A stretch of DNA of 62,774 nt from Sulfurihydrogenibium sp. (GTDB taxonomy: Bacteria > Aquificota > Aquificia > Aquificales > Hydrogenothermaceae). A program made the position numbers and the translations under genes. The notes under the pieces were generated by a model. It was given only the letters and a program-made list of their open reading frames with translations, was not told the origin of the DNA and searched no databases. Shown piece after piece: positions 25,337-35,012 of the stretch (position 1 is the stretch's first letter; every line of letters begins with the position of its first letter). Where the stretch lies: the NCBI RefSeq assembly GCF_028276765.1, contig NZ_JAPYVU010000004.1, positions 1-62,774 of the forward strand. Direction: 5' to 3'.

Positions 25337-26446
25337 ATGCAAGTTATACCGATAGATTTTCTTGAAGTTTTGGAAGAGTTAGACCCAAAAACAAAAAATG
25401 CAATTATAAAGCTTGTAAAGTTTTTAGGTGAAACTGTAAACAGAGAAGATTTCGTAGCGTTAAAAACAGAGGTAGAAAAACTTACCATATCAGTAAGAGA
25501 TTTAACAACATCAGTAAAAGAACTTACAGAAAATCAAAAAAAGTTAGAAGAAAAACTTCAGCAGTTAGTTGATACACAAAGGCAGACAGAGGAGAGATTA
25601 AATAAACTCACTGAGAAAGTTGAACAGTTAACCGAAAGATTAGACCAGCTAACAGAAAGGGTTAATCAACTTGCAGAAGCACAAAAACAGACGGAAGAAA
25701 AATTAAATAAGCTTACAGAAGAAGTAGATCAACTTGCAGAAGCACAAAAACAAACAGAGGAAAGATTAAATAAGCTCACGGAAAGGGTTGAACAGCTTGC
25801 AGAGGCTCAAAGACAGACAGAAGAAAGGTTGAATAAGCTCACGGAAAGGGTTAATCAACTTGCAGAAGCGCAAAGACAAACAGAGGAAAGGTTAAATAAG
25901 CTCACTGAAAGGGTTGACAAGCTTACTGAAAGATTAGATCAGCTCACTGAGAGAGTTGAACAGTTAACGATATCGGTAAAAGAACTTACAGAGAATCAAA
26001 AGAAATTAGAAGAAAGGCTTATTAAGGTTGAAGAAGGTTTAAAACTAACAAGAAAAGAAGTTGGTGGGTTAGCTCATACTGTTGGATACACATTAGAGGA
26101 TAGAGCTTATAAATCTCTACCAAAACTATTGAAAAAAGACTTTGATATAGATATAGAGGGAAAACTTATAAGAACTTACTTAGAGTTAGGTAAAGAAAAG
26201 TTTATTGAAATTAATATTTTTGGAAAAGGAAGACAGAAAGATAAACAAGTTGTAATCATAGGTGAAGGTAAAAGTCAGCTTAAAAAGATGGATGTAGATA
26301 AATTTTTGAAAACGATTGAAATGATTAAAAGTTTTTTTGCAGAGAAGATTATACCTATCATGATTACTTATCAAACATTGCCACAAGTAGATAGATATGC
26401 AGAAGAAAAAGGAGTAAAGATTTACTACTCATATGACTTTGACTAA
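25337..26446 (+). CDS. Coiled-coil protein with putative nuclease-like C-terminal domain
   Basis: The 369-residue protein has a short N-terminal region, a long coiled coil (about 45-230) built largely of 21-residue repeats, and a globular C-terminal domain (about 240-369). The C-terminal part contains EDRAYKSLPKLL, then EINIFGKG and VVIIGEGKSQL, followed by a helix. This resembles the E ... ExK pattern of PD-(D/E)xK folds seen in DUF3782-like proteins, but the match is loose and no activity is claimed. It lies between fumB and sucC in a metabolic gene run, an unexpected place for such a protein. The ATG is preceded by GAGGA at a slightly long spacing. Confidence 0.7.
   Translation: MQVIPIDFLEVLEELDPKTKNAIIKLVKFLGETVNREDFVALKTEVEKLTISVRDLTTSVKELTENQKKLEEKLQQLVDTQRQTEERLNKLTEKVEQLTERLDQLTERVNQLAEAQKQTEEKLNKLTEEVDQLAEAQKQTEERLNKLTERVEQLAEAQRQTEERLNKLTERVNQLAEAQRQTEERLNKLTERVDKLTERLDQLTERVEQLTISVKELTENQKKLEERLIKVEEGLKLTRKEVGGLAHTVGYTLEDRAYKSLPKLLKKDFDIDIEGKLIRTYLELGKEKFIEINIFGKGRQKDKQVVIIGEGKSQLKKMDVDKFLKTIEMIKSFFAEKIIPIMITYQTLPQVDRYAEEKGVKIYYSYDFD
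25652..25903 (+). repeat. Four tandem 63-bp repeats inside the coiled-coil gene
   Basis: Units begin at 25652, 25715, 25778 and 25841, each 63 bp and encoding 21 residues of the type TERVxQLAEAQ-QTEERLNKL. The last three are close to identical at the protein level. Shorter related heptads flank them. In-frame tandem repeats allow the coil length to change by slippage or recombination. Confidence 0.85.
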
Positions 26447-26470
26447 ATCAATACAAGGAGGTTGACGTAG

Positions 26471-27640
26471 ATGAAGGTCCATGAACATCAGGCAAAAGAG
26501 ATTTTTAGAAAGTATGGTCTGCCAGTACCAAGAGGTTATCCAGCTTTTGATGTTAAAGAGGCTGTTGAAGCAGCAGAAGAGCTTGGAACATGGCCTGTTG
26601 TTGTGAAAGCCCAAATTCACGCAGGTGGTAGAGGAAAAGCCGGTGGTGTTAAACTTGCGAAATCTATAGAAGAGGTTCAGCAAATAGCATCAGAATTACT
26701 TGGTAAAAAACTTGCTACATTCCAAACAGGACCGGAGGGTTTACCGGTTAGCAGATTATATATAGAAGAAGCTACAGTAATAGACAAAGAGTTTTATGTG
26801 GCTATTACACTTGACAGAAGTAAATCTAAGCCAATTATCATGGTTTCTGCTGCTGGTGGTATGGAAATAGAAGAAGTAGCAGCAACAAATCCGGAGGCAA
26901 TCATCACTCAAACAATAGAACCGTTCATAGGATTAAGAAGCTATCATGCAAGAGAGCTTGCTTTAAAACTTGGTCTTCCAAAAAATCTATTAAACAAAGC
27001 TGCATCAATTTTTACAACTCTTTATAAGATTTATATAGAATTAGATGCTTCAATGGTTGAAATAAACCCATTAGTTTTAACAAAAGATGGAAATATTGTT
27101 ATTCTTGATGCAAAATTAGAGTTTGACGATAACGGATTGTTTAGACATCCAGAAATTATGGAAATGGACGACCCAACTCAAATTTCGCCGTTAGAAGTAG
27201 AAGCTAAAAAATTCAACTTAAACTACATAAAATTAGATGGAAACATTGCATGTATGGTTAACGGTGCAGGTCTTGCAATGTCAACTATGGACACAATCAA
27301 GCTTGCTGGTGGAGAACCTGCAAACTTCTTAGATGTAGGTGGTTCTGCAAACGCAACCCAAATAGCAAACGCATTTAAAATAATCCTATCAGACCCTAAC
27401 GTAAAAGCAATATTTATAAATATTTTTGGTGGTATTTTAAGATGTGATAGACTTGCAGAAGGTATTATCACTGCTGCAAAAGAAGTATCTATAAACGTTC
27501 CTGTAATCGTTAGAATGGAAGGAACAAACGTAGAGCTTGGTAAAAAGATGCTTCAAGAATCAGGATTACCATTAATTACTGCTGACACAATGTGGGAAGG
27601 TGCATTAAAAGCAGTAGAAGCAGCAAATAAACAACAGTAA
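26471..27640 (+). CDS. sucC: Succinyl-CoA synthetase beta subunit
   Basis: The 389-residue protein has the ATP-grasp N-terminal half ([38 protein letters not shown]) and the C-terminal CoA-ligase half ([11 protein letters not shown]). With SucD it forms succinyl-CoA from succinate, ATP and CoA in the reductive direction. The length (389) matches SucC and is shorter than citryl-CoA synthetase large subunits of Hydrogenobacter, as I recall them, so SucC is preferred. AAGGAGG precedes the ATG. Confidence 0.94.
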   Translation: MKVHEHQAKEIFRKYGLPVPRGYPAFDVKEAVEAAEELGTWPVVVKAQIHAGGRGKAGGVKLAKSIEEVQQIASELLGKKLATFQTGPEGLPVSRLYIEEATVIDKEFYVAITLDRSKSKPIIMVSAAGGMEIEEVAATNPEAIITQTIEPFIGLRSYHARELALKLGLPKNLLNKAASIFTTLYKIYIELDASMVEINPLVLTKDGNIVILDAKLEFDDNGLFRHPEIMEMDDPTQISPLEVEAKKFNLNYIKLDGNIACMVNGAGLAMSTMDTIKLAGGEPANFLDVGGSANATQIANAFKIILSDPNVKAIFINIFGGILRCDRLAEGIITAAKEVSINVPVIVRMEGTNVELGKKMLQESGLPLITADTMWEGALKAVEAANKQQ

Positions 27641-27652
27641 AGGAGGTTTAAG

Positions 27653-28534
27653 ATGAGCGTATTAGTAAATAAAAATACAAAAGTAATTGTTCAAGGAATA
27701 ACCGGAAGAGAAGGAAGCTTTCATGCTATACAATGTAAAGCATACGGAACACAGGTTGTAGGTGGAGTTACTCCCGGTAAAAAAGGTGAAAATGTAGAAG
27801 GAATACCTGTATTTGATACTGTAAATGAAGCGGTTAAAGAAACCGGAGCAGACTGTTCACTAATCTTCGTTCCACCACCATTTGCAGCAGATGCAATTTT
27901 AGAAGCAGTAGATGCAGGAATAAAAACAGTAATCTGTATTACAGAAGGTATCCCAGTTAATGATATGCTGCCGGTAAAACAGTACATCAAAAAATATTAT
28001 CCAGACACAGTTTTAATAGGGCCAAACTGTCCGGGCGTAATCACACCGGAAGAGGCAAAAATCGGAATTATGCCTGGTCATATATTTAAAAAAGGTAACG
28101 TTGGAATAGTTTCAAGAAGCGGAACATTAACATACGAAGCTGCATATCAGCTTACAACAAGAGGAATTGGTCAATCAACGGCTGTAGGTATTGGTGGAGA
28201 CCCAATTCCGGGAACAGTTTTTGCCGATGTTTTAAAATGGTTCCAAGATGACCCAGAAACTGAGGCAATCGTTATGATTGGTGAAATTGGTGGAACAGCA
28301 GAAGAAGAGGCTGCAGAATTCATAAAATCTTATGTTAAAAAACCGGTTGTTGCATATATAGCCGGCGTAACAGCACCACCAGGAAAAAGAATGGGACATG
28401 CTGGAGCTATTATTTCCGGTGGAAAGGGAACAGCAGCAGAAAAATACAAAGCTTTAGAATCTGCAGGAGCAATAACGGTTAAAAACCCATCAATAATTGG
28501 AGAGACTGTAGAGAAGATTTTAAAAGGAAACTAA
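27653..28534 (+). CDS. sucD: Succinyl-CoA synthetase alpha subunit
   Basis: The 293-residue protein has the CoA-binding Rossmann domain ([15 protein letters not shown]), [10 protein letters not shown], and the active-site histidine in [15 protein letters not shown], which is transiently phosphorylated. It follows sucC after 12 bases with AGGAGG. It closes the mdh-to-sucD run, and a terminator-like hairpin with a T-run follows. Confidence 0.95.
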   Translation: MSVLVNKNTKVIVQGITGREGSFHAIQCKAYGTQVVGGVTPGKKGENVEGIPVFDTVNEAVKETGADCSLIFVPPPFAADAILEAVDAGIKTVICITEGIPVNDMLPVKQYIKKYYPDTVLIGPNCPGVITPEEAKIGIMPGHIFKKGNVGIVSRSGTLTYEAAYQLTTRGIGQSTAVGIGGDPIPGTVFADVLKWFQDDPETEAIVMIGEIGGTAEEEAAEFIKSYVKKPVVAYIAGVTAPPGKRMGHAGAIISGGKGTAAEKYKALESAGAITVKNPSIIGETVEKILKGN

Positions 28535-28546
28535 TAAATTAATTCA

Positions 28547-28580
28547 TCCCGAGGCTGTAAAGCCGAGGGATCACTTTTTT
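28547..28580 (+). terminator. Terminator-like hairpin after sucD
   Basis: TCCC-GA-GGCT (28547-28556), a GTAA loop and AGCC-GA-GGGA (28561-28570) pair with tandem G-A mismatches in the middle, then TCACTTTTTT follows. It is the same hairpin type as the arms of the repeat families, here as a lone arm 12 bases after the sucD stop. Confidence 0.55.
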
Positions 28581-28599
28581 ATGAAAATAATAGACGTTA

Positions 28600-28750
28600 G
28601 GCTGTTCCAAAATTTTTGTAAATTTGCCTTTCCTTGTCATCCTGAGGCCGAAGGCTGAAGGATTTCTTTTTTGGTTTTTTGACTTGAAGAGAAAAGTAAG
28701 GGATTCTTCGTCAGCTACAGAATGAAGATGCTAATTTTTGGAACATACCC
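28600..28750 (+). repeat. Miniature inverted-repeat element, family A (complete)
   Basis: The ends GGCTGTTCCAAAATTTTTG and CTAATTTTTGGAACATACC are inverted copies. The inner arms read TGTCATCCTGAGGC ... GAAGGAT and GATTCTTCGTCAGCTACAGAATG. It separates the convergent sucD and DUF3108-like genes and could stop transcription from both sides. Confidence 0.75.
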
Positions 28751-28769
28751 AATTTTACTTTAACAACTA

Positions 28770-29390
28770 TCATTTAATCCTTTTTAGCGTTATATTTACC
28801 TTTCCTTCAATTTCTATAAGATACGGTACATCTTCATTTTTATTTATGTATATCGTAATCCTTTTTGTTTTACTATTTTGTGGCTCAAATATGTAAACAT
28901 ATTCTGATGCTGTATCTTGCTTTGATATTCTTAGGGGTGTATCGTTGACTTCAATTTTCATGTTTAAAATATCATCTTCTTTTAATCTACCTTTAAAAAA
29001 CTGGGATATTATTGGTAGCCAAGGTTTTTTTTCATATATTTCTTGGTTTTCATATATTTTTTCCTTTTCTTTTTCTTTCTCATAAAGAGCTTTGTAATCA
29101 TTCTGTTCTAAATAAACAAAGTCATAATTGTACAAAAATCTTAATGATGGGTAAGTTTGCCCTCTTGCTTCGATTTTGTTGTCTTTTTTAATAAAGTAAA
29201 CTTCACCAACTCCTATTCCCAATGCATACACTTTATATACAGCTGTATAATCTTCTTCCTTCTTTGTTTTACCTTCGTATGTTACGACATAAAAAGGCTC
29301 TGTTCTAACTATTTCTTCATCAGATTTAGAAGATTTAAGTCCAGTTAAAATTATTGAGATAGTTATTATTGTGATTAAGATTTCGTTCAT
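28770..29390 (-). CDS. DUF3108-like exported or membrane-anchored protein
   Basis: The 206-residue protein starts with a hydrophobic N-terminal segment (about 3-20) and continues with beta-rich sequence including YKVYALGIGVGEVYF and YPSLRFLYNYDFVY, the layout of DUF3108 periplasmic proteins. A Glu/Lys-rich stretch (about 100-120) interrupts it. The biological role of DUF3108 is not known. It follows radC directly, with its ATG adjacent to the radC stop, so it is the last gene of a minus-strand run. Confidence 0.6.
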   Translation of the reverse strand: MNEILITIITISIILTGLKSSKSDEEIVRTEPFYVVTYEGKTKKEEDYTAVYKVYALGIGVGEVYFIKKDNKIEARGQTYPSLRFLYNYDFVYLEQNDYKALYEKEKEKEKIYENQEIYEKKPWLPIISQFFKGRLKEDDILNMKIEVNDTPLRISKQDTASEYVYIFEPQNSKTKRITIYINKNEDVPYLIEIEGKVNITLKRIK

Positions 29391-30080
29391 TTAAATCAAA
29401 CCTGCTTTTGCAAAGCTGTAAAAATCTTTTTTACCAACAATTATATGGTCAAGTAAATCAAATCCAAGCTCGTTGGCAAGGGTTTGAAGCTTTTTAGTAA
29501 ACTCAATATCTTCTTGCGATGGAGTTGGGTCATTGTTCGGATGGTTATGGCTTATTATAATTCCATTACAGTTATGCTTTATTGCATAGTATAAAATGTC
29601 TCTTGGCAGCACTCTAACTACGTTTAAAGAGCCTTTTGCTATAACTTCTTGAGCTATTAGATGGTTAGAGCTGTTTAAATATAGAGCTACCATATGCTCT
29701 TGGGTCTCTTTTGATAAAAATTTTAGATAATTAAAAGCATCAGACACGGAAGAGATTTTTATTTTTTCAGCATGGTCGTCCATTCTCTTTGCAATTTCTA
29801 TGATTGCAAGAATTTGTAAAGCTTTTGCCTCACCAATGCCTTTTATTTTTTTCAAATCATCTAAGGTTATATCTTTTAGGTCTTTAAAGCTTTTTCCATT
29901 GAGTATTTTTTGTGCAAGTCCTATGACATTTATTCCTTTCGTTCCACTGCCAAGAGATATTGCTAAAAGCTCTTCATCAGAAAGGGAAGAAAAACCCTCT
30001 TTAAGGGCTTTCTCCCTTGGAAGCATATCTTTTGGAAGTTCTTTTATACGTTTTTTATAAATAAGTCTATCTTGTTTCAT
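29391..30080 (-). CDS. radC: RadC family JAB-domain protein
   Basis: The 229-residue protein has an N-terminal helix-hairpin-helix part (GLSSLSDEELLAISLGSGT-type start, KIKGIGEAKALQILA) and a C-terminal JAMM/MPN domain with SHNHPNNDPTPSQED, the His-x-His ... Asp metal site. The name RadC is historical; a repair role has been questioned, and a link to mobile DNA is often seen in other bacteria. It overlaps the upstream zinc-protein gene by four bases. Confidence 0.92.
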   Translation of the reverse strand: MKQDRLIYKKRIKELPKDMLPREKALKEGFSSLSDEELLAISLGSGTKGINVIGLAQKILNGKSFKDLKDITLDDLKKIKGIGEAKALQILAIIEIAKRMDDHAEKIKISSVSDAFNYLKFLSKETQEHMVALYLNSSNHLIAQEVIAKGSLNVVRVLPRDILYYAIKHNCNGIIISHNHPNNDPTPSQEDIEFTKKLQTLANELGFDLLDHIIVGKKDFYSFAKAGLI

Positions 30081-30556
30081 TCTTCTCTTTGCCAGTAAAC
30101 TCTCACATACTTTTTGCCTTCTGGATAGCTTAGCTTTAAATCTCCTTTATGTGCTCTATGGATAGCTTCACCTATTCTTCTTGCAAGATGCTCATAAGTT
30201 GTTTTAATTACAATTTCGTCATCTTGTTCTTCTATAGAGATAATTCTTTCTAATGGTCTGTATCTCATCTCCTCTTCTTCTACATTTTTGATTTGATTAA
30301 AGATTTCTTCTTTATGTTTTTGTAAATAAGGAGATATTTTTAAATAAACTACTCCACCTTCGTATTTATCCTCAATTCTTCTGCATGCCGGGCAGATAAA
30401 TTTTTCTGCGTTTGCCGGCGGTGGATTTATCCATTCAAAAATTCCATCGTGAAAAACGACGCCACATCTTTCACATACAGATGGGTCGTGATATTTTTCC
30501 TTTGTAAAGTATGGGTCGTGAATGTACTCTTGAATTAGTTTATCCATTCTTTTCAT
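30077..30556 (-). CDS. BCAM0308-type zinc-ribbon protein
   Basis: The 159-residue protein has a zinc site formed by SVCERCGVVF and FICPACRR (two CxxC pairs about 33 residues apart), then a helical region (KHKEEIFNQIKNVEEEE) and a C-terminal alpha/beta domain (YEHLARRIGEAIHRAHKGDL). The pattern matches the BCAM0308 family, sometimes labelled NMD-like. Its role is unknown; nucleic-acid binding is a guess from the zinc ribbon. It is co-directional with radC and overlaps it by four bases. Confidence 0.7.
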   Translation of the reverse strand: MKRMDKLIQEYIHDPYFTKEKYHDPSVCERCGVVFHDGIFEWINPPPANAEKFICPACRRIEDKYEGGVVYLKISPYLQKHKEEIFNQIKNVEEEEMRYRPLERIISIEEQDDEIVIKTTYEHLARRIGEAIHRAHKGDLKLSYPEGKKYVRVYWQREE

Positions 30557-30692
30557 GATTTTCTCTCCTTTGTTTCTTATTTAACAAATAACATACTTTA
30601 AATGAGTCAAATAAAAGCTCGTTGATGGTAGTAAAATTTTTAATATCAAAATTCCTACCAAGAAGTTAATAAAACTCCATATCTATATTAAA

Positions 30693-31067
30693 TTATTCCA
30701 AATTTAAAAGTCTTCTGAAGGCTAAAAGATTTTGAAGCAGTAAAGTGCTTAGTTTTTCCATTCTGTCAAGATTTTCCCTATCTGAGGGTTGAGGGTTTTT
30801 TGTGTCTATTTGCATGCTAATTTCATGAAATTCGCAATGAATCTTTTCTATCTTTTCCACCAAAGACCTCAATTCATCAGGAAACTCATTCTTTAAAGGT
30901 GCCATATGACTGTCCCACTCTAAACCAAACTTACATTCATGACAGGATTTATGTTCAAATTTTTCACCTTTTTCTATAGCCTTTTCTAAATTAGATATGC
31001 AAATAGCATGCTGAGCAATCAACATATCCGCTTCATCAAGAAACTCTTTTATTCTTGCTAATGACAT
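30693..31067 (-). CDS. Stand-alone CZB (chemoreceptor zinc-binding) domain protein
   Basis: The 124-residue all-helical protein carries the CZB residues in order: His20, Cys45 in CKFGLEW (the Cys-x-x-Gly-x-Trp-like motif, here CKFGLEW), His77 and His81 (IHCEFH). The 3-His/1-Cys zinc site responds to zinc or hypochlorous acid in chemoreceptors and diguanylate cyclases. Here no effector domain is attached and no chemotaxis gene is nearby. The segment KSCHEC adds extra Cys and His close to the metal site. It is separated from the radC run by 136 bp. Confidence 0.7.
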   Translation of the reverse strand: MSLARIKEFLDEADMLIAQHAICISNLEKAIEKGEKFEHKSCHECKFGLEWDSHMAPLKNEFPDELRSLVEKIEKIHCEFHEISMQIDTKNPQPSDRENLDRMEKLSTLLLQNLLAFRRLLNLE

Positions 31068-31289
31068 CTTTACGCCCTCTCTTTAAAGACTTCTTATAAG
31101 TCTGTTTCTAATTTAAAAGCTTCTAGTCCAATAGCACTTTTTAAAAATACCTAAGGTAATTCCTTGTTTGAGCATATAATCTGCTTAATTTTACCATATA
31201 TTAAATTTATAATCAAAAATTAAAAATTTGAAGTTTTATAAACCACCGATATAAAATTTTTGCCTAATTATTATGCCAAGGTGGTCAAA
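31068..31289. other. Divergent intergenic region before dnaE
   Basis: This AT-rich gap of 222 bp between the divergent CZB and dnaE genes must hold both promoters. A 6-bp inverted repeat AGACTT/AAGTCT (31087-31103) lies close to the CZB start, and TATAAT occurs at 31208-31213 on the dnaE side. No gene or repeat arm is visible. Confidence 0.5.
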
Positions 31290-34200
31290 ATGGCGAAAGA
31301 TTTTGTTCATTTACATTTACACTCTCATTATTCACTACTTGATGGAATGATAAAGCCAAAAGAGCTTGCAAAAAAAGCGGTTGAATATGGATATAAAGCA
31401 GTTGGTCTTACTGACCATGGAAATATCTTTGGAGCTGTCGAGTTTTATGAAGAAATGAGAAAAGTCGGCGTTAAGCCGCTTATAGGTATGGAAAGCTACT
31501 TTACTAACAACAGATTTGAGAAAAAAGGTGAAGGTTCAGACGATATTCTTACAGATAAAAACTATCATTTAATCCTTTTTGCCAAAGATAAAACAGGATT
31601 TAAGAATCTGATGAAACTATCTTCCATAGCATACACTGAAGGATTTTACTATAAACCAAGAATAGATTGGGAACTTCTTGAAAAGTATCATGAAGGACTC
31701 ATCTGTCAAACAGCTTGTTTAAAAGGATTTGTTCCAAATCTCCTTGCACAGGGTAAATACGAAGAAGCTAAAAAATATGCAAAAAGATTAAAGGATATCT
31801 TTGGAGATGATTTATATTTTGAAATTCAGGTAAATGGTTTAGAAGAGCAAAATATAGCTAACGAAGGAATAATAAAGCTTGCAAAAGAGCTTGGTGTTAA
31901 GGTTGTGGGAACCAACGATTCTCACTATCTAAACCCAGAAGACCATATAGCTCACGATGTAGTAAAAGCATTACAAATGAAGAAAACACTAAAAGAATTA
32001 TACTCAGAAGGCAAGGCTTTTAGAGTTAAAGGTCTTCATTTTACAAGACCGGAAGAGATGTATGAGAAATTTAAAGGCTATGAAGAGTATTTAAAAAATA
32101 CAGTGGAAATTGCAGAGAAATGTAATTTAGAGATAGATACAGCTGAAACAAGAGGATACTTATTCCCTAAGTTTGAAACTCCGGAAGGAATGACCCCTGC
32201 CCAGTATTTTGAAAAACTTGCAAGAGAAGGATTGGAAAGACGATTGGAGAACATAAAAAACCTAACCCCTGAAAAACTCAAAGAATACAGAGAAAGATTG
32301 GATTATGAGATAAATGTTATAAACCAAATGGGTTTTGCAGAATACTTTTTGATAGTTCAAGATTTTATTAACTATGCAAAGAAAAACGGAATACCGGTAG
32401 GACCTGGCAGAGGTTCAGCTGGCGGTTCATTGGTTGCATACTGCTTAGGAATAACAGAAGTAGACCCTCTTAAACACGGACTACTTTTTGAAAGATTTTT
32501 AAATCCCGATAGAATCTCAATGCCGGATATAGACGTAGACTTTTGCATGGAAAGAAGAGAGAAAGTTATTGATTATGTTAAACAAAAGTATGGAGAAGAT
32601 AGCGTAGCCCAGATTATCACGTTTAACTTTATGAAATCTAAAATGGTTATAAGAGATGTTGCAAGAACCCTTGGATTTCCTTATCAAGAAGCAGATAAAA
32701 TCGCAAAAATGATACTGCCTGGACCAACTCAAGGCTCAACGCTAACAATAGATGAAAACTTAGAAGCCCATCCTGACTTTAAAAAACTGTATGAAACTGA
32801 TGAGAAGGTAAGGGAGCTTTTAGACCTTGCAAGAAAGTTAGAAGGTTCAGCAAGACACACAGGAATCCATGCAGCCGGTATTGTTATAGCTCCTGGACCA
32901 CTGGATGAATACGTGCCTGTATACAGAGATAAAGACGGAAACAGGGCAACCCAGTTTGAGATGAAAACCTTAGAACAGCTTGGACTTGTAAAAATGGACT
33001 TTTTAGGTCTAAAAACTCTAACAGAACTTGATTATATGAAAAAATTAATCAAAGAAAGACATGGAGTAGATGTTGATTATAACAGTTTACCTTTTGATGA
33101 TGAAAATGTTTTTAAACTTTTACAATCAGGAAGAACTACCGGTGTATTCCAATTAGAAAGTAAAGGTATGCAAGACCTGTTAGTAAGATTAAAGCCATCA
33201 AACTTAGACGAAATTATAGCTATTCTTGCACTATTTAGACCCGGACCGCTTATGAGTGGAATGGTAGACGAATACATAGAAAGAAAGCATGGTAGAAAGC
33301 CTATAGAATACCCATTTGAAGAAGTAAAGGATATACTAAAAGAAACATACGGATTGATTGTATACCAAGAGCAGATAATGTTTATGTCAAACATACTTTC
33401 AGGGTTTACCATGGCAGAAGCTGATACATTAAGAAAAGCTATAGGTAAGAAAAACCCTGAAGTTATGGCAAAAATGAAAGACAGATTTATTAATGGAGCA
33501 GTAGAAAGAGGATTTGATAGAGGAAAAATAGAAAAACTTTGGGACGATATAGAAAAGTTTGCTTCTTATTCGTTCAACAAATCTCACTCAACAGCTTATG
33601 CATATCTAACATACTGGACAGCATGGGTAAAAACGTACTATCCTGAAGAATTTTTCTCAGTAAAACTATCAACTGAAAACAACGACAGTAAATTCTTAAA
33701 CCTACTTCTTGACATGGAAAACTTTAACATAAAAATCTTGCCGCCGGATGTAAACAAAAGCATGCCTGAGTTTGCCATAGAAGAAAAATCTCAAATCAGA
33801 TTTGGATTATCAAGAATCAAAGGTATTGGAGAAGAGGTCGCAAAATCCATAGTTGAAGAAAGACAAAAAAATGGTCCATTTGTGGATATTTTTGATTTCT
33901 GCGAAAGATTTGATACAAAAGTAGCAAACAAAAAAGTTTTAGAATCTTTGATAAAGGCTGGAGCTTTTGATTTTGAAGGGATTGATAGAGGCATCTTGCT
34001 TGAAAACGTAGAAAAGGCAATCACAGCAGGACAAAAAGCAAGAGATAGCAAATCAGCAGGACAAAACTTACTTTTTGCTCTTGCAACAACACCTGTCGTA
34101 AACGTAAAACACACATACGAAGGTGGAACTAAATTAACAGAAAAAGAAAAATTGAGATTAGAAAAAGAAGTTCTTGGATTTTACTTCTCTGGACATCCAT

Positions 34201-34790
34201 TGAATGCTTATAAAAATGAGTTAAAGGGCAAAGTATTAAAAATTAGCCAGATTGTGGAGTCTGCTTTTGGCGATAAAACTTTCCAGTCAGGTTCAAAAGT
34301 TAAAATTGCGGGCGTAATAGATGAGATTAAATACAAAAAAACAAAATCCGGAGCTACAATGGTAGTGTTTCAGATTTCTGACGAGACCGGACAGATGGAT
34401 GTAAGAGCATTTCCGGAAAAACTTGAAAACAAAGAATTACTTCAAGATGACAATATAGTCATTTTAGAAGGCGTTTTAGAAGTAGATGAAGAACAGGAGA
34501 AAATATCAATGACGGCGAATAATATTGAATCGATAGAAAGCTTAACAAGAGAGATTAAAGGCATTAAAATAAAACTTTCAAGAGAAAAAGCGGCCAATGG
34601 TGTATTAGAAAAAATAAAGGATGTTTTAACTAAAAACAAAGGAGATAAAGAGGTTGTAGTTGTTCTTTATAATGGTAGAAAACCATACTGTGAAATTGTT
34701 TTACACTCCGATTTTCATATAAATTATGATGAAAACTTTAAATATGAAATACTTAATCATCTTTCTGAGAAGGAGATAGAGGTGTATTGA
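31290..34790 (+). CDS. dnaE: DNA polymerase III alpha subunit
   Basis: The 1166-residue replicative polymerase begins with the PHP domain (FVHLHLHSHYSLLDG, GLTDHGNIFGAV). The palm carries PGRGSAGGSLVAY and the catalytic aspartates of PDIDVDF. The fingers follow with GIHAAGIVI and FASYSFNKSHSTAYA, then an HhH part (GLSRIKGIGEEVAKSI) and an OB fold (KVKIAGVIDEIKYKKT). The length equals typical DnaE1. The ATG at 31290 is chosen over an in-frame TTG at 31260 because AAGGTGG is six bases upstream and homologues start near the PHP strand. Confidence 0.97.
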   Translation: MAKDFVHLHLHSHYSLLDGMIKPKELAKKAVEYGYKAVGLTDHGNIFGAVEFYEEMRKVGVKPLIGMESYFTNNRFEKKGEGSDDILTDKNYHLILFAKDKTGFKNLMKLSSIAYTEGFYYKPRIDWELLEKYHEGLICQTACLKGFVPNLLAQGKYEEAKKYAKRLKDIFGDDLYFEIQVNGLEEQNIANEGIIKLAKELGVKVVGTNDSHYLNPEDHIAHDVVKALQMKKTLKELYSEGKAFRVKGLHFTRPEEMYEKFKGYEEYLKNTVEIAEKCNLEIDTAETRGYLFPKFETPEGMTPAQYFEKLAREGLERRLENIKNLTPEKLKEYRERLDYEINVINQMGFAEYFLIVQDFINYAKKNGIPVGPGRGSAGGSLVAYCLGITEVDPLKHGLLFERFLNPDRISMPDIDVDFCMERREKVIDYVKQKYGEDSVAQIITFNFMKSKMVIRDVARTLGFPYQEADKIAKMILPGPTQGSTLTIDENLEAHPDFKKLYETDEKVRELLDLARKLEGSARHTGIHAAGIVIAPGPLDEYVPVYRDKDGNRATQFEMKTLEQLGLVKMDFLGLKTLTELDYMKKLIKERHGVDVDYNSLPFDDENVFKLLQSGRTTGVFQLESKGMQDLLVRLKPSNLDEIIAILALFRPGPLMSGMVDEYIERKHGRKPIEYPFEEVKDILKETYGLIVYQEQIMFMSNILSGFTMAEADTLRKAIGKKNPEVMAKMKDRFINGAVERGFDRGKIEKLWDDIEKFASYSFNKSHSTAYAYLTYWTAWVKTYYPEEFFSVKLSTENNDSKFLNLLLDMENFNIKILPPDVNKSMPEFAIEEKSQIRFGLSRIKGIGEEVAKSIVEERQKNGPFVDIFDFCERFDTKVANKKVLESLIKAGAFDFEGIDRGILLENVEKAITAGQKARDSKSAGQNLLFALATTPVVNVKHTYEGGTKLTEKEKLRLEKEVLGFYFSGHPLNAYKNELKGKVLKISQIVESAFGDKTFQSGSKVKIAGVIDEIKYKKTKSGATMVVFQISDETGQMDVRAFPEKLENKELLQDDNIVILEGVLEVDEEQEKISMTANNIESIESLTREIKGIKIKLSREKAANGVLEKIKDVLTKNKGDKEVVVVLYNGRKPYCEIVLHSDFHINYDENFKYEILNHLSEKEIEVY

Positions 34791-34940
34791 AAGAGTGTTC
34801 CAAGATTCTTGCAAGCTTACCTTTCCTTGTTATCCTCAGGCTGTAAGCCGAAGGATCTCCTCTTTTAAAAATTGAGGGAAAAAGGAGATTCTTCGCTTTG
34901 CTCAGAATGACAATGTTAATTTTTGGAGCAATCTCTTTTA
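34791..34940 (+). repeat. Miniature inverted-repeat element, family A (reference copy)
   Basis: It begins at the base after the dnaE stop. The ends AAGAGTGTTCCAAGATT and AATTTTTGGAGCAATCTC are inverted copies. The left arm GTTATCCTCAGGC ... GCCGAAGGATCTCC and the right arm GGAGATTCTTCGC ... GCTCAGAATGAC are the two inward hairpins. It likely also ends dnaE transcription. Confidence 0.75.
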
Positions 34941-35012
34941 TTATAGACCCACATTATCCCTATGATATCATATTATATTAAAAATCATAAGACCAATGAG
35001 GCGTTGGCGTTA

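Noticed and set aside
26471..28534. SucCD as citryl-CoA synthetase (CcsAB)
   Set aside because: Lengths of 389 and 293 residues and the mdh-fum neighbourhood fit succinyl-CoA synthetase better; the distinction would need a phylogeny.
28543..28585. Hairpin after sucD as a riboswitch or tRNA-like structure
   Set aside because: It is a single arm of the local repeat family with a T-run; a terminator role is enough to explain it.
33077..33412. 111-residue minus-strand frame inside dnaE
   Set aside because: It lies wholly within conserved dnaE palm sequence in antisense and shows no recognisable protein features.
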